Assembly: GCA_040757035.1 (NCBI GenBank)
Contig: JBFLYM010000012.1
Location: forward strand, 1 to 22,760
Length of the DNA stretch: 22,760 nucleotides
Source: JAHJBR01 sp040757035
GTDB lineage: Archaea; Micrarchaeota; Micrarchaeia; Anstonellales; Bilamarchaeaceae
Direction: 5' to 3'
A program made the translations under genes and the position numbers. Below, piece by piece: positions 5,916-13,570 of the stretch. Each line of letters starts with the position of its first letter. The first letter of the stretch is position 1. Under the pieces are notes generated by a model, which worked only from the letters and a program-made list of their open reading frames with translations, did not search any database and was not told where the DNA came from.

Positions 5916-6591
5916 AGCAGAAATATTCAGAGCGCTAAAGACGCTGGTGAAATTTGAATTCGTGCTTATAGGTGGATACGCTACGAATGCTTATACACTG
6001 CCCAGGTTTTCTGTTGATTGCGATATTGTAATACGAAGAGAGAACATAGCGGCCATCGGAAATATACTCATAGGATTGGGTTATAGCAAAGCAGGCTACA
6101 GCAAAACGGCGGACGAAAGCACGGATTTGTCTCACCATAGCGAATTTGTGCGGTTTGAAAAAGAAGTCGCGCCAGAGATGCACGCAAGTATTGACGTTCT
6201 TATCGATGAAGTGTACGATAGGCAATCCATGATATCTTTTGATGCTGATTGGATTTTTAGGAATTCCAGCAGAAGGCGGATAAGTGGAAAAACAGTGGAC
6301 AAGAATGTGGTGGTAAGAGTAATAAACCCTGATGCGCTATTTGTAATGAAGTTCGTAAGCGCAAGGCCAACGGATATAAGGGACGTGTTCATGATGGTGG
6401 ATAAGGTAAGGAATTTTGGAAAGGTGAAGAAGGAAATAAGTGCACGCATTGATTTCAAACAGCAGTTCAAAAAAATAAAGGAGAAAATCACGGATAAGCA
6501 GTTTAGGGACAATCTCCAAGGTGTTTATGGATATATTGATGAAAACACATTCGGAAAACGCATGAAACAGATTTTGGGTTTATGTGAATAA
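5893..6591 (+). CDS. AbiEii-like nucleotidyltransferase toxin
   Basis: A 232-aa protein of the AbiEii/MenT (DUF1814-type) nucleotidyltransferase family. FVLIGGYATNAY gives the Gly-Gly of the nucleotide-binding loop (Gly27, Gly28), and RFSVDCDIVI gives the metal-binding Asp42 and Asp44. A third Asp is probably in ASIDVLID, and a Lys/Asp pair in DALFVMKFVSARPTDIRDV matches the later conserved K...R...KD..D block. All key residues are present, so the enzyme looks active. Characterised relatives inhibit growth, some by adding nucleotides to tRNA 3' ends, which is notable beside the heavily split tRNA genes here, though any link is speculation. Confidence 0.85.
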   Translation: MDKLQLREAEIFRALKTLVKFEFVLIGGYATNAYTLPRFSVDCDIVIRRENIAAIGNILIGLGYSKAGYSKTADESTDLSHHSEFVRFEKEVAPEMHASIDVLIDEVYDRQSMISFDADWIFRNSSRRRISGKTVDKNVVVRVINPDALFVMKFVSARPTDIRDVFMMVDKVRNFGKVKKEISARIDFKQQFKKIKEKITDKQFRDNLQGVYGYIDENTFGKRMKQILGLCE

Positions 6592-6614
6592 TTCCATCGG
6601 TCTTCGGTTGGTGG

Positions 6615-7604
6615 TCACAGGAAATTTCGAGCTATTTTATCTGGATCAAACATTTCTATATCATTATACTTTTGTCCGCAGGTAGTATATAAAACCGGCA
6701 CCCGCGTAATTTTGGATATTGAAACTATTGTTCCTCCTTTTGCATCGCAATCCAATTTAGTTAAAATGACGCCGTCAAGCCCAAGCTCCTTGTTAAAAGT
6801 ACCAACTTGATCTATTACTGCATTCCCAGAAATGCTTTCACCTATGTATATTTTCATTTCAGGTTTTATTACTCGCACCATTTTCTTTAATTCATTCAGC
6901 AAATTGATATTGGTTTCTTGTCTTCCTGCAGTATCTATAAGCACAACATCTATGTTATGAGCTTTCGCATGATTTACAGCATCAAACGCAACAGAAGTTG
7001 GGTCCGCACCGTATTTTCCTTTTATAATTTTCACGCCTAACGCATTTCCGTGAATTTCCATTTGTTCAATTGCTGCCGCGCGAAAAGTATCCGCAGCAGC
7101 AATAACAACACTGTATTCATTTTTTTTAAGCATGTTGGCTATTTTTGCGATAGTCGTAGTTTTGCCGCTTCCGTTTGGCCCGGTAAACATTATTTTTATC
7201 GGGCGTGTTTTTATTTCGTTAAATTGTTCAAGAATTGATGCGCCGGTATTCTCAGACATTATTGATTTTATTGAATGATAGAACAATACGGATACCTCTT
7301 GATGAAGATTACTCTTCTTTATTTTTTTTGCGATTAAGTTAGATTTAAGTTCTTCCTTTATCTGTTCCGCAACTTCAAGAGCAACATCTGCTTCAAGAAG
7401 TTCAAGTTCAAAATCCTCAAGGGTAGAATGAATATCGGTTTCTTTGAGCTCGATTTCATCAGAGAATAATGATTTTACTTGCGTAGTCAGAGTTAATTTT
7501 ATCTGTACGTCTTTTTTTTCTTTTTTGAGGTTTTTTCCAATTTGAGGAAGCTCAGCTACTTTGCCAACAAAATCAGAAACTTTTTTCTTAAGGAACTCGA
7601 ACAT
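6615..7604 (-). CDS. ftsY: Signal recognition particle receptor FtsY
   Basis: The 329-aa SRP receptor GTPase, partner of SRP54 in co-translational targeting to the membrane. A charged N-terminal helix (about 1-35) leads into the N domain (about 38-120). The G domain has the P-loop GPNGSGKTT (142-150), the insertion-box motif DTFRAAA, DTAGR, and TKLD for guanine recognition. Typical length for a DPANN FtsY. The last residues (NFL) come from the inserted AbiE cassette, while the displaced copy ends NIVE, so the C-terminal helix has been swapped by one to two residues. It follows prefoldin alpha, as in many archaea. The toxin gene ends 23 bp from the ftsY stop in convergent orientation. Confidence 0.97.
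   Translation of the reverse strand: MFEFLKKKVSDFVGKVAELPQIGKNLKKEKKDVQIKLTLTTQVKSLFSDEIELKETDIHSTLEDFELELLEADVALEVAEQIKEELKSNLIAKKIKKSNLHQEVSVLFYHSIKSIMSENTGASILEQFNEIKTRPIKIMFTGPNGSGKTTTIAKIANMLKKNEYSVVIAAADTFRAAAIEQMEIHGNALGVKIIKGKYGADPTSVAFDAVNHAKAHNIDVVLIDTAGRQETNINLLNELKKMVRVIKPEMKIYIGESISGNAVIDQVGTFNKELGLDGVILTKLDCDAKGGTIVSISKITRVPVLYTTCGQKYNDIEMFDPDKIARNFL
6624..6702. repeat. Right direct repeat (part of intact ftsY)
   Basis: The copy that continues directly into the body of ftsY. It encodes the VLYTTCGQKYND to DKIARN segment; beyond it the cassette supplies the last residues FL and the stop codon. Confidence 0.92.
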
Positions 7605-7662
7605 TTCTATTTCCTATGTGTTTTGTGTTTATATGCAACCGACTAAGCTATCTATTTTCTTT

Positions 7663-8088
7663 CTATTTCGCGCTTTGGGATCTCATTAATTCTAATTTTG
7701 CGTTGACTTCACGAAATTTTGCGCCTATCTTACCAAATTCATTCCTGAGTTTTTCAATCGCAGCCTCTATTGAAGAAATTCGTTTCTTTATTTCTTCCAC
7801 TGCTTCGTGTTTATTCATCTTCACCAGATAGCCGCCTCCTATTGGTATAATTACTCCGGGGGATATGATTTTTGCACTTACCATACTGCCGCCTCCTATT
7901 GGCACAAAAATTAAATTTCCGTTTATTGTTTTATCTGTTGTTTCGTTTATTGCTTCAACAACATCAAGCGAACCTCTTAGTTCTACCAAAGTTATTGAAA
8001 TACGGTTTATCTCGCTTTCAATAAGCTTAAGCTGTTCTGAATAAAGCCGAGCTTCATATGCTATTTTTTGCGGATCGCTGCCTGACAT
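7663..8088 (-). CDS. pfdA: Prefoldin alpha subunit
   Basis: 141 aa. Prefoldin is the hexameric (two alpha, four beta) ATP-independent chaperone that holds unfolded proteins for the thermosome. Two helices (about 5-50 and 92-135) flank a beta region with two related segments, NLIFVPIGGGSMVSAKI and GVIIPIGGGYLVKM, the double hairpin typical of the alpha subunit. Length is normal. The gene starts one base past the LX stop codon and precedes ftsY by about 60 bp, matching the conserved archaeal order LX, pfdA, ftsY. Confidence 0.95.
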   Translation of the reverse strand: MSGSDPQKIAYEARLYSEQLKLIESEINRISITLVELRGSLDVVEAINETTDKTINGNLIFVPIGGGSMVSAKIISPGVIIPIGGGYLVKMNKHEAVEEIKKRISSIEAAIEKLRNEFGKIGAKFREVNAKLELMRSQSAK

Positions 8089-8089
8089 G

Positions 8090-8266
8090 TTATTTCACCT
8101 GCGAAATATTTTCTATTTTTATCTTGCTTCTAACTAATCCATTTGTTGAACCGAAAAGTGCATAAACAAGATCTTTTGCATGCGCTTCGCTTTTTGCTTC
8201 CACTTCTTTGGAAAACTTTCTCTTTCCGTTTGGAAGACCTATAGTTCCTTCTAATATAAATTTCAT
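8090..8266 (-). CDS. rpl18a: Ribosomal protein LX (L18a/L20a-like)
   Basis: A 58-aa protein, MKFILEGTIGLPNGKRKFSK... with NGLVRSKIKIENI near the end, which is the short archaeal LX protein of the large subunit (eL20-like). It sits between aIF6 and prefoldin alpha as in many archaea. A strong SD, GGTGAG, lies a few bases before the ATG at 8266. The stop codon and the next gene's start are one base apart, implying translational coupling. Confidence 0.9.
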   Translation of the reverse strand: MKFILEGTIGLPNGKRKFSKEVEAKSEAHAKDLVYALFGSTNGLVRSKIKIENISQVK

Positions 8267-8298
8267 TGCCTCACCTTATTTCGCTTTCGTTTGCGGCG

Positions 8299-8979
8299 TT
8301 ATATATATCCGAGCGCGTTTTGCAGTTTTCCTATTTCAAAACCACTGCTTGCTTCGCCTATTATAAAATTATTGTCATTTACTATCGCGCTTATTCCTAT
8401 AAACCCTATGCCTGTATTTGCCGTTCCTCTATCTCCTGGAACGCGAAGTGCGCGTTCAATTGATTTTATTTCGCTTTCGTTTGCGGCATAATGTGCAAGA
8501 AAGCCTTTGTTGGTCGCAATACACGCGCTCCCGACCGTATTATAGTGTGCAATTGAAAGCGGAACCAATTCTACTCCAAGCGCATCCTCCATTTTCTTTT
8601 TTTCTGCGGAATTGATGCGCGGGTTTATTATTCCGCCTTTATCGTTCGCACAGATATTATTTCCATGCGCATTATTAAGTTCTGCGGACACAAAAATATT
8701 AAGTCCTTGTTCCTTAAGTTCTTTTTTGAGCATGGCGAGTTCCTCGGATTCAATTATATTTGGTACAATTACGCCATAATTATTCATTACTGTGTAAAGC
8801 CCAATAAGATCAGAATTAAAAAATGAAATTTTGACAATTTTTACTTTGAACGCATCATTCAAACGCGATATTATTTTTTCAGACGAATTGACTGGTGCAA
8901 ATACAATAGAATTATTTGCTCTAAAAAAAAGGCCTAAAAAAGGATTTCCGTAATATGACATCCTCAATACTGTTGACAT
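8299..8979 (-). CDS. eif6: Translation initiation factor aIF6
   Basis: 226 aa; binds the large ribosomal subunit at L14e/L24e and blocks premature joining with the small subunit. The protein shows the family's five-fold pseudo-repeat of roughly 45 residues: YYGNPFLGLF at the start, NNYGVIVPNI, ANDKGGIINPRI, ATNKGFLAHY, and GIGFIGISAIVND. Length is usual. The ATG at 8979 is used; an internal ATG seven codons later has a better SD-like GAGG, but the family N-terminus fits either. It lies 5 bp past the L31e stop. Confidence 0.95.
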   Translation of the reverse strand: MSTVLRMSYYGNPFLGLFFRANNSIVFAPVNSSEKIISRLNDAFKVKIVKISFFNSDLIGLYTVMNNYGVIVPNIIESEELAMLKKELKEQGLNIFVSAELNNAHGNNICANDKGGIINPRINSAEKKKMEDALGVELVPLSIAHYNTVGSACIATNKGFLAHYAANESEIKSIERALRVPGDRGTANTGIGFIGISAIVNDNNFIIGEASSGFEIGKLQNALGYI

Positions 8980-8984
8980 GAAAA

Positions 8985-9434
8985 TTACGCTTTGTTTTCC
9001 TCTAAATTTTCCTCTATTTTTTCTTTTGATTCGTTTGTCTTGTCTTCTATCTTCTCTTCTGTCTTCTTCTCTATCTTTTCTCCTGTCTTGTCCTCTACTT
9101 TTTTTTCTATTTTTTCATCTATCTTTTTTCCTGCTTCTTTTCCTACTTCTTCTTTTTTTATTAACTCGTCAACAACATAGGCCTTTGTAATATTACCTTG
9201 TTCCTTTAATATTTTTATCCTGATTTTGCGCGGTGGTTTTTGCATGCTTCGTTTCCAAAGCAATGAATTGAGTGCATTTGAGATTTTCACATCTTTGGAT
9301 GCAACTTTACTATGTTTTGCTATAAACTTTTTGAGAATTGTCACCGCTTTTCGCGTCCTTTTTGTTCTTGTGTAATTATATGCCTTTCCGAGTGGAACTG
9401 TATAAATTTTTTCTTTAGTTTCTCTAGTATTCAT
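8985..9434 (-). CDS. rpl31e: Ribosomal protein L31e with long charged tail
   Basis: 149 aa. The first 90 residues are canonical L31e (eL31), a component at the exit-tunnel rim: EKIYTVPLGKAY, RTRKAVTILKKFI, and NSLLWKRSMQKPPRKIRI. The remaining 55 or so are almost only Lys, Glu, Asp and Ile in a repeating pattern (EKIEKK, EEKIED, KIEENLEE), predicted to form a charged helix or coiled coil, and absent from ordinary L31e of about 90 aa. The start at 9434 lies after the L39e stop; an in-frame ATG at 9446 would overlap L39e. The tail sits near the tunnel exit where FtsY, encoded downstream, docks; a functional link is inference. Confidence 0.93.
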   Translation of the reverse strand: MNTRETKEKIYTVPLGKAYNYTRTKRTRKAVTILKKFIAKHSKVASKDVKISNALNSLLWKRSMQKPPRKIRIKILKEQGNITKAYVVDELIKKEEVGKEAGKKIDEKIEKKVEDKTGEKIEKKTEEKIEDKTNESKEKIEENLEENKA

Positions 9435-9439
9435 TTTTA

Positions 9440-9601
9440 TTACCATTGTCTTGCTTTGAGCTTATTTGCTCTCCATGACCTTCTGATTGGATTTTGAGTA
9501 ATCTTTCGTTTTGTTCTTATTACTACAAACATCGGCAAGCGCCTATTTTGCATGCTAGCTTTTCCGAGTCGTCTTTTTTTTAAGTATGTCTTCTTTGTCA
9601 A
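9440..9601 (-). CDS. rpl39e: Ribosomal protein L39e
   Basis: A 53-aa, highly basic protein: TKKTYLKKRRLGKASMQNRR, then LPMFVVIRTKRKI and NPIRRSWRANKLKARQW. This matches L39e (eL39), which lines the exit tunnel; the RRxWRxxKLK end is diagnostic. It probably starts at TTG (9601), with GTGAT four bases upstream as SD; a GTG further up is the alternative. It precedes L31e, the conserved archaeal pair, with the reading frames nearly touching. Confidence 0.92.
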   Translation of the reverse strand: MTKKTYLKKRRLGKASMQNRRLPMFVVIRTKRKITQNPIRRSWRANKLKARQW

Positions 9602-9636
9602 TGTAATCACTTCATTTTCGCTTATTTTCGCTCAAA

Positions 9637-9951
9637 TTATTTTCGTTCAAATGTTATTGAAGGTTCTTCTTGTTCGCTTTTTATACGCTTTAAGATGAAA
9701 AGCACTTCTTTTGTTCCGAGTTTTCGGCCCAATTTTTGATAAACGCTTACGCAACCTTGCACTGCCTTTGCATACAGTTCTGGGTTTGCGATATTGACAT
9801 TTGTCATTCTATCATATGCATCGCTGTCTAAAATTGCGCGAAGCATTGTTTTAATTTCCGCTTCCGCTTTTCGGCGCTGTTGTATTTCATTCAATTTTTT
9901 CTTTCTTATTCGTTCCGTTGTTTGTTCGGATTCATCGCTGTTTGCATCCAA
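9637..9951 (-). CDS. PDCD5-family DNA-binding protein
   Basis: 104 aa, a helical bundle of the PDCD5/TFAR19 family. The signature features are a charged N-terminal helix (RIRKKKLNEIQQRR), a core helix IKTMLRAILDSDAYDRMTNV, and RKLGTKEVLFILKRIK. Archaeal homologues bind DNA or chaperonin partners; the precise role is unsettled. It lies between S19e and L39e, its conserved place. The start appears to be TTG at 9951, since no ATG in frame precedes the conserved region. This gives two neighbouring genes with TTG starts. Confidence 0.9.
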   Translation of the reverse strand: MDANSDESEQTTERIRKKKLNEIQQRRKAEAEIKTMLRAILDSDAYDRMTNVNIANPELYAKAVQGCVSVYQKLGRKLGTKEVLFILKRIKSEQEEPSITFERK

Positions 9952-10003
9952 ATAATCAATCCTTATTGAGTTTATTGCCTTTGTAATTATGCTGATTACG
10001 TAA

Positions 10004-10486
10004 CTATGTTGATTTCGCTCTCACTAAGTCTGCTAATTTTCCTTTGTCTCCTCTCTTAATTTCCTTGGCACATTGATCAAGAAGCTTCCTTCCTTGTGGA
10101 GTAAGTTTCCTTCCTTTTATTTTGCCTTTTTCAATTTTTTCAATAAACCCTGCGTTTTCCAGTGCTTGAAGCGCTTTTCTTATAATTGAACCTCCAGCGC
10201 GCACACTTTTGTTTGGTTTTACACCACGATTCTTTTTCCCGCCATAATGAAGCCGCAACCTTTGGACACCGACTACATTTCGTATATAGGTTTGTCTTAG
10301 TATTGATGCGCAGCGCACATAAAAAAAATCGTCCTGTTCAGGAAGTCTTTCATTGTGCGCGCCTGTTTTTACAGAACCAATAAATGATGGCGTGGTTACC
10401 CCTTTTTCTTTTAATTTTCCCGCAACATTTGTAAGAAGTTTGTTTGTATTTACGTCTAATGCACTTACCATGATATCAAGACTCAT
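10004..10486 (-). CDS. rps19e: Ribosomal protein S19e
   Basis: 160 aa small-subunit protein (eS19). Motifs are MVSALDVNTNKLL, the basic VRCASILRQTYIRNVVGVQR, GGKKNRGVKPNKSVRAGGSI and a C-terminal winged-helix part ALENAGFIEKIEKGKIKGR. The ATG at 10486 has an AGGAAT element before it; the ATG five codons later (10471) begins the usual family N-terminus and is a fair alternative. It is the first gene of the long minus-strand cluster, with a TATA box at 10520-10532. Confidence 0.95.
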   Translation of the reverse strand: MSLDIMVSALDVNTNKLLTNVAGKLKEKGVTTPSFIGSVKTGAHNERLPEQDDFFYVRCASILRQTYIRNVVGVQRLRLHYGGKKNRGVKPNKSVRAGGSIIRKALQALENAGFIEKIEKGKIKGRKLTPQGRKLLDQCAKEIKRGDKGKLADLVRAKST

Positions 10487-10519
10487 TTATTCCTATGTCT
10501 TTTATGAAAAAAAGCTCAA

Positions 10520-10532
10520 CAAAATATAATAG
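10520..10532 (-). promoter_or_regulatory. TATA box of the S19e-led operon
   Basis: Minus-strand CTATTATATTTTG, about 40 bp before the S19e start, implies a leader of about 15 nt that holds AGGAAT. It stands between the S-layer terminator and S19e, so the cluster is probably transcribed independently of the S-layer gene. Confidence 0.5.
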
Positions 10533-10554
10533 ATAAAAAAGAGAAGAAGAAAAA

Positions 10555-10587
10555 AATAAAAATTAAAAAATGGGGTTTTTAGCCCCA
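10555..10587 (-). terminator. Terminator of the S-layer gene
   Basis: On the minus strand TGGGG-CTAAAAA-CCCCA is followed by a T-run interrupted only by single As. It lies about 60 bp after the S-layer stop codon and before the S19e promoter. A GC-stem with U-tract is unusually bacterial-looking for archaea, where U-runs alone often suffice, and fits the need to stop a very strong transcript. Confidence 0.75.
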
Positions 10588-10643
10588 CAAATTAACTCCA
10601 TGATTTCCAACAACTGTAGTGTTCTAATCTATATAGTTCAGTT

Positions 10644-13229
10644 CTATTGTACTTTAACCTTGTTAAGGAATTCTTGTCCTGCTGCAACAGTGTCGTCAGC
10701 TGTAAGACCAGCAACAATAATTTTATTGCCAATCTGCTTTACTACAACTTTATACTCTGGTTTATTAAAGTCTATAACCGAACCGTCATCTTTCATTGCA
10801 GCTGCAGTTACTGTATTCACAATATTACCACCAACCGTAATAAGAGTGGTACCTGTTGCTTCACCTACATCTTTATCAAGGACTACAATATTGTCCATTG
10901 GAACAATTTCCTTGACATCAATGCTCGCAGTATTGGTTGGCATGATTACTGCGCTTATTTTGTCCTTTGTAATAGTGCAGTTCGCTGAACCTCCGATCGC
11001 AGTACATGGACCAACTGTCTCATCTATTGACTTAATTTTAACAGTTACGGTATCAAACATTTGGCTTTGTCCTTCAGTAAGAGTTACAGCAGATGTTGAC
11101 GTGCTTTCTGCTTGTGCAGCTTCGGTTGTAGCAAATTCATATAGTACCTTTCCAACTTTGTTTGCAACTTTAAAGATTACCTCATCGTCTTTCATTGATT
11201 CAAATAAAGTGCCTCTTGGTGAGATAAAGTTGTCGTCTTCATCATAGTCCTCTCCATTTTCATAACCCATATCAGTTGGGAAATCTGCAGGTAAATCAAG
11301 AGTTATTTTATCTTCCTTATGAGCGGCGCTTCTGAAACCATCAGCAGAAGTATTATAAGTCACTTTAAGAGATACTGGAGTGTGGTCATCTGTATCAAGA
11401 GCACCAGCGTCTTCTACAAGGTTAATTGTAGAAATATTGTCTGTAGTGCTAAGTTCTAATACACCTCCATCAGCATCAGTACCTTGGCTTCCAGCAGTCT
11501 TAAAAACTACGTCTGCATTTTCAAGTACGGTATACTTAGTTGAACCGCTCTTTTTCATGAGTATTCTGTTTGTGCTATTTGTTGTACAGTTTCCAGTTGC
11601 ATTTTCAAGAAGGTAATAGAAGTCTTTACCTTTTGCTCCGGACATACTAAATGCATCATCAACAGAACTTGTTACTTTTATGTACGAATTTTCTGCAAGG
11701 CTACAAGTTTGTCCATCTGTATACATTGATGGGCTTGTTGATCCACCTGTTGTATATTTGAGGTCACTGTAATCACCATTTGCTAAGTTAAGTCCCTTAA
11801 ATTTGAGTTTGTATGTTATTGGATCCTCAATTAAGTTAACTGAATCTCCTTCATTTAAATTGTCTCCAAGCGCGCTATTGTCTTTATATAATATAATCCC
11901 TCTAAGCGTATCTGTTGTATTATAAGTTGTAGTTGCATCTTTATTCTTCCACATGAGTTCAACATTCCAATCCTCATTTTCGTCATCATCTAACGAATCG
12001 CCGTCCTTGAGCTCAAGTTCTTCTTCAAGCATAGCCATTTCAGCCCATTTTGACAGACCTAAACCAGGAGCTGTTTGATAAACCCTTACTTTATAGGTTT
12101 TTCCACTAATGCTTTTTTCTGTAGTTTCACCAGGGCTAATTTGATCCTGAGCAATTACATTGTCATTTGCATCAAGGAAACTTACAATCGCATTTGCAAC
12201 TTGATCCTGAGTAACTGGTATTGCAACATCGTCTAAGCGTACTTTAAACTGACCGTCACTACTATTAAGCGTTTGACCTGCATTTAAAATACCATACACG
12301 CTTTCTTTTGCAAGTTTCATTGAGCCGCCTGTAGAATCAACTTTATCAACTGTGAAAAGTGTTCCTGTTCCTGGTTCTAATTCGGTTATAATCCAATCGC
12401 TTCCGAGCAATGATATCTTAACCCTGTGTTTACCTGTATACTCTGAATCGGTGCTTGTGCATTGTGCCCAATCTTTGTTTGCTGTATCAGCTAATTTTGT
12501 ACATACTGGAATGCCTGTGTGCGTACCTTCATCAAATTTCGCTTGATAAACCAATAAGTTCAAATTTCCTTGGATCTTTTCATCTCCAAACTCGGTTTGT
12601 CCATTTAACCATACTGTTTGGGTCTCGGTGTATGTTTGTCCGCTATTCGGATCCAATATTGTTTTTGTCGCAAACGGTACAAAATTCTTTGAATCTATTT
12701 TATAAAGAGCCGATTGGTTTACCTCCAGATAACCATTGTCTCCATTTGAAAATGGGTTTGCATCAGCATCTGTTTCGGATTCAGTAAGCAAATAGTTGTC
12801 ATCTGTTCCTGCGTTGTTTCTATTTCCAGGTTCTCTGTCTATATAATCTGCAATCAATGTTGAGAATTCATGCACACCAGTATTAGTTGCTCCTGGAACT
12901 GTAACCTCAAGAACTACTTTTTCATCAGTTACAGTGCATTTTCCAGCTCCACTTGTTGCATTCGTATCACATGTTGCGTCATTCGCAACTGCTGCGGTAT
13001 ATGTCTTTTTCACATATGCAGAACTCGCAAGTTTCGCTGCAATTGTACTTGCAACCACTCCATCTGAAGCAGCTGCATTGGCGCCAATAACTACCTTTGC
13101 AAGAGGTGCGCCATTTGCATTTACCAATTCGGTGTTTTCAAACATTAAGCCTGCAAAAGCTACCGAACTGGCTAATATCGTCGCACCCGCAACGATTGCG
13201 CCAATTTTTTTCAGATTTATTCCTTTCAT
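10644..13229 (-). CDS. S-layer protein (methanococcal type)
   Basis: 861 aa. An N-terminal signal peptide (about 1-26, MKGINLKKIGAIVAGATILA followed by SSVAFA) leads to the exported lattice protein. The segment KVVIGANAAASDGVVA (about 45-60) is the hallmark of the methanococcal S-layer N-terminal domain, and the end, IIVAGLTADDTVAAGQEFLN, belongs to the matching C-terminal domain. The middle is rich in Thr, Ser, Asp, Gly and Asn with many NxS/T sites and few Lys, as in glycosylated surface lattices. Scattered Cys could form disulfides. No C-terminal membrane anchor is seen. A strong SD (GGTGA) sits seven bases before the ATG. It is a stand-alone transcription unit with its own terminator and a promoter about 130 bp upstream. 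Confidence 0.92.
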   Translation of the reverse strand: MKGINLKKIGAIVAGATILASSVAFAGLMFENTELVNANGAPLAKVVIGANAAASDGVVASTIAAKLASSAYVKKTYTAAVANDATCDTNATSGAGKCTVTDEKVVLEVTVPGATNTGVHEFSTLIADYIDREPGNRNNAGTDDNYLLTESETDADANPFSNGDNGYLEVNQSALYKIDSKNFVPFATKTILDPNSGQTYTETQTVWLNGQTEFGDEKIQGNLNLLVYQAKFDEGTHTGIPVCTKLADTANKDWAQCTSTDSEYTGKHRVKISLLGSDWIITELEPGTGTLFTVDKVDSTGGSMKLAKESVYGILNAGQTLNSSDGQFKVRLDDVAIPVTQDQVANAIVSFLDANDNVIAQDQISPGETTEKSISGKTYKVRVYQTAPGLGLSKWAEMAMLEEELELKDGDSLDDDENEDWNVELMWKNKDATTTYNTTDTLRGIILYKDNSALGDNLNEGDSVNLIEDPITYKLKFKGLNLANGDYSDLKYTTGGSTSPSMYTDGQTCSLAENSYIKVTSSVDDAFSMSGAKGKDFYYLLENATGNCTTNSTNRILMKKSGSTKYTVLENADVVFKTAGSQGTDADGGVLELSTTDNISTINLVEDAGALDTDDHTPVSLKVTYNTSADGFRSAAHKEDKITLDLPADFPTDMGYENGEDYDEDDNFISPRGTLFESMKDDEVIFKVANKVGKVLYEFATTEAAQAESTSTSAVTLTEGQSQMFDTVTVKIKSIDETVGPCTAIGGSANCTITKDKISAVIMPTNTASIDVKEIVPMDNIVVLDKDVGEATGTTLITVGGNIVNTVTAAAMKDDGSVIDFNKPEYKVVVKQIGNKIIVAGLTADDTVAAGQEFLNKVKVQ

Positions 13230-13359
13230 ATTTTTTCACCTTTTTTATTTTCTGTTTTTTCTTTCTCCTTTTCTTTTCTCCTTTTTTACTTTTTAAAGTT
13301 TATTTTACCTATTTTCATCTAGGTTTCCCTTTAAAATCAACATTACTCAAAAAACAACA

Positions 13360-13405
13360 AGATTTAAAAATCTTTTGTTAGGATTATAAACATTTGTTTA
13401 TAAAC
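13360..13405 (-). promoter_or_regulatory. S-layer gene promoter with tandem upstream motif
   Basis: On the minus strand a TATA-like TTTTTAAATC (about 13362-13371) lies within a palindrome AAGATTT/AAATCTT. Just upstream are two 10-bp near-identical boxes, GTTTATAAAC (13396-13405) and GTTTATAATC (13382-13391), 14 bp apart. The expected leader is about 105 nt, long for this genome. A second TATA-like site at 13330-13339 would shorten it. The boxes could bind an activator or repressor. Confidence 0.5.
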
Positions 13406-13570
13406 AACTGAAACATATTCGCTTTTTGCCATGATAAAATTGGACAATAGACGAAATAAAGACAAAATCAAACGCGGAAGTTAATTCAAAACGACGCGCC
13501 GCCCTATGGTGTCTCTAATTAACTAAAAATATTTTTATTTTTGTTCGAGCGAGTTGGCGGATAGCGAAAC
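13406..13570. other. Intergenic region between S-layer promoter and primase
   Basis: With the S-layer leader this makes about 340 bp without a protein gene. It holds a short GC-rich patch (about 13492-13504) in otherwise AT-rich DNA and an A/T palindrome AAAAATATTTTT near 13528-13539 downstream of the primase stop. The patch could mark a small RNA, but no C/D or H/ACA boxes and no clear promoter are seen. Confidence 0.4.

Larger units (their letters stand above)
5179..6702. mobile_element. AbiE toxin-antitoxin cassette inserted in the ftsY 3' end
   Basis: Two 79-bp direct copies of the ftsY end (5179-5257 and 6624-6702) flank a plus-strand two-gene cassette inside an otherwise minus-strand operon. 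The unit length, one repeat plus contents, is 1445 bp. The right copy completes ftsY with changed last residues; the left copy keeps the ancestral gene end. This is the pattern left by site-specific integration into a gene's 3' end, where the incoming att site restores the gene. No integrase or terminal inverted repeat is visible, so the cassette is either a remnant or is moved by a factor in trans or by recombination. Confidence 0.75.

Noticed and set aside
5179..6702. Classical insertion sequence or composite transposon
   Set aside because: No transposase, no terminal inverted repeats, and the 79-bp repeats are far longer than transposase target duplications; they encode the gene end.
8978..9190. 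70-aa Leu/Ser/Phe-rich plus-strand frame
   Set aside because: Antisense image of the Lys/Glu tail of L31e.
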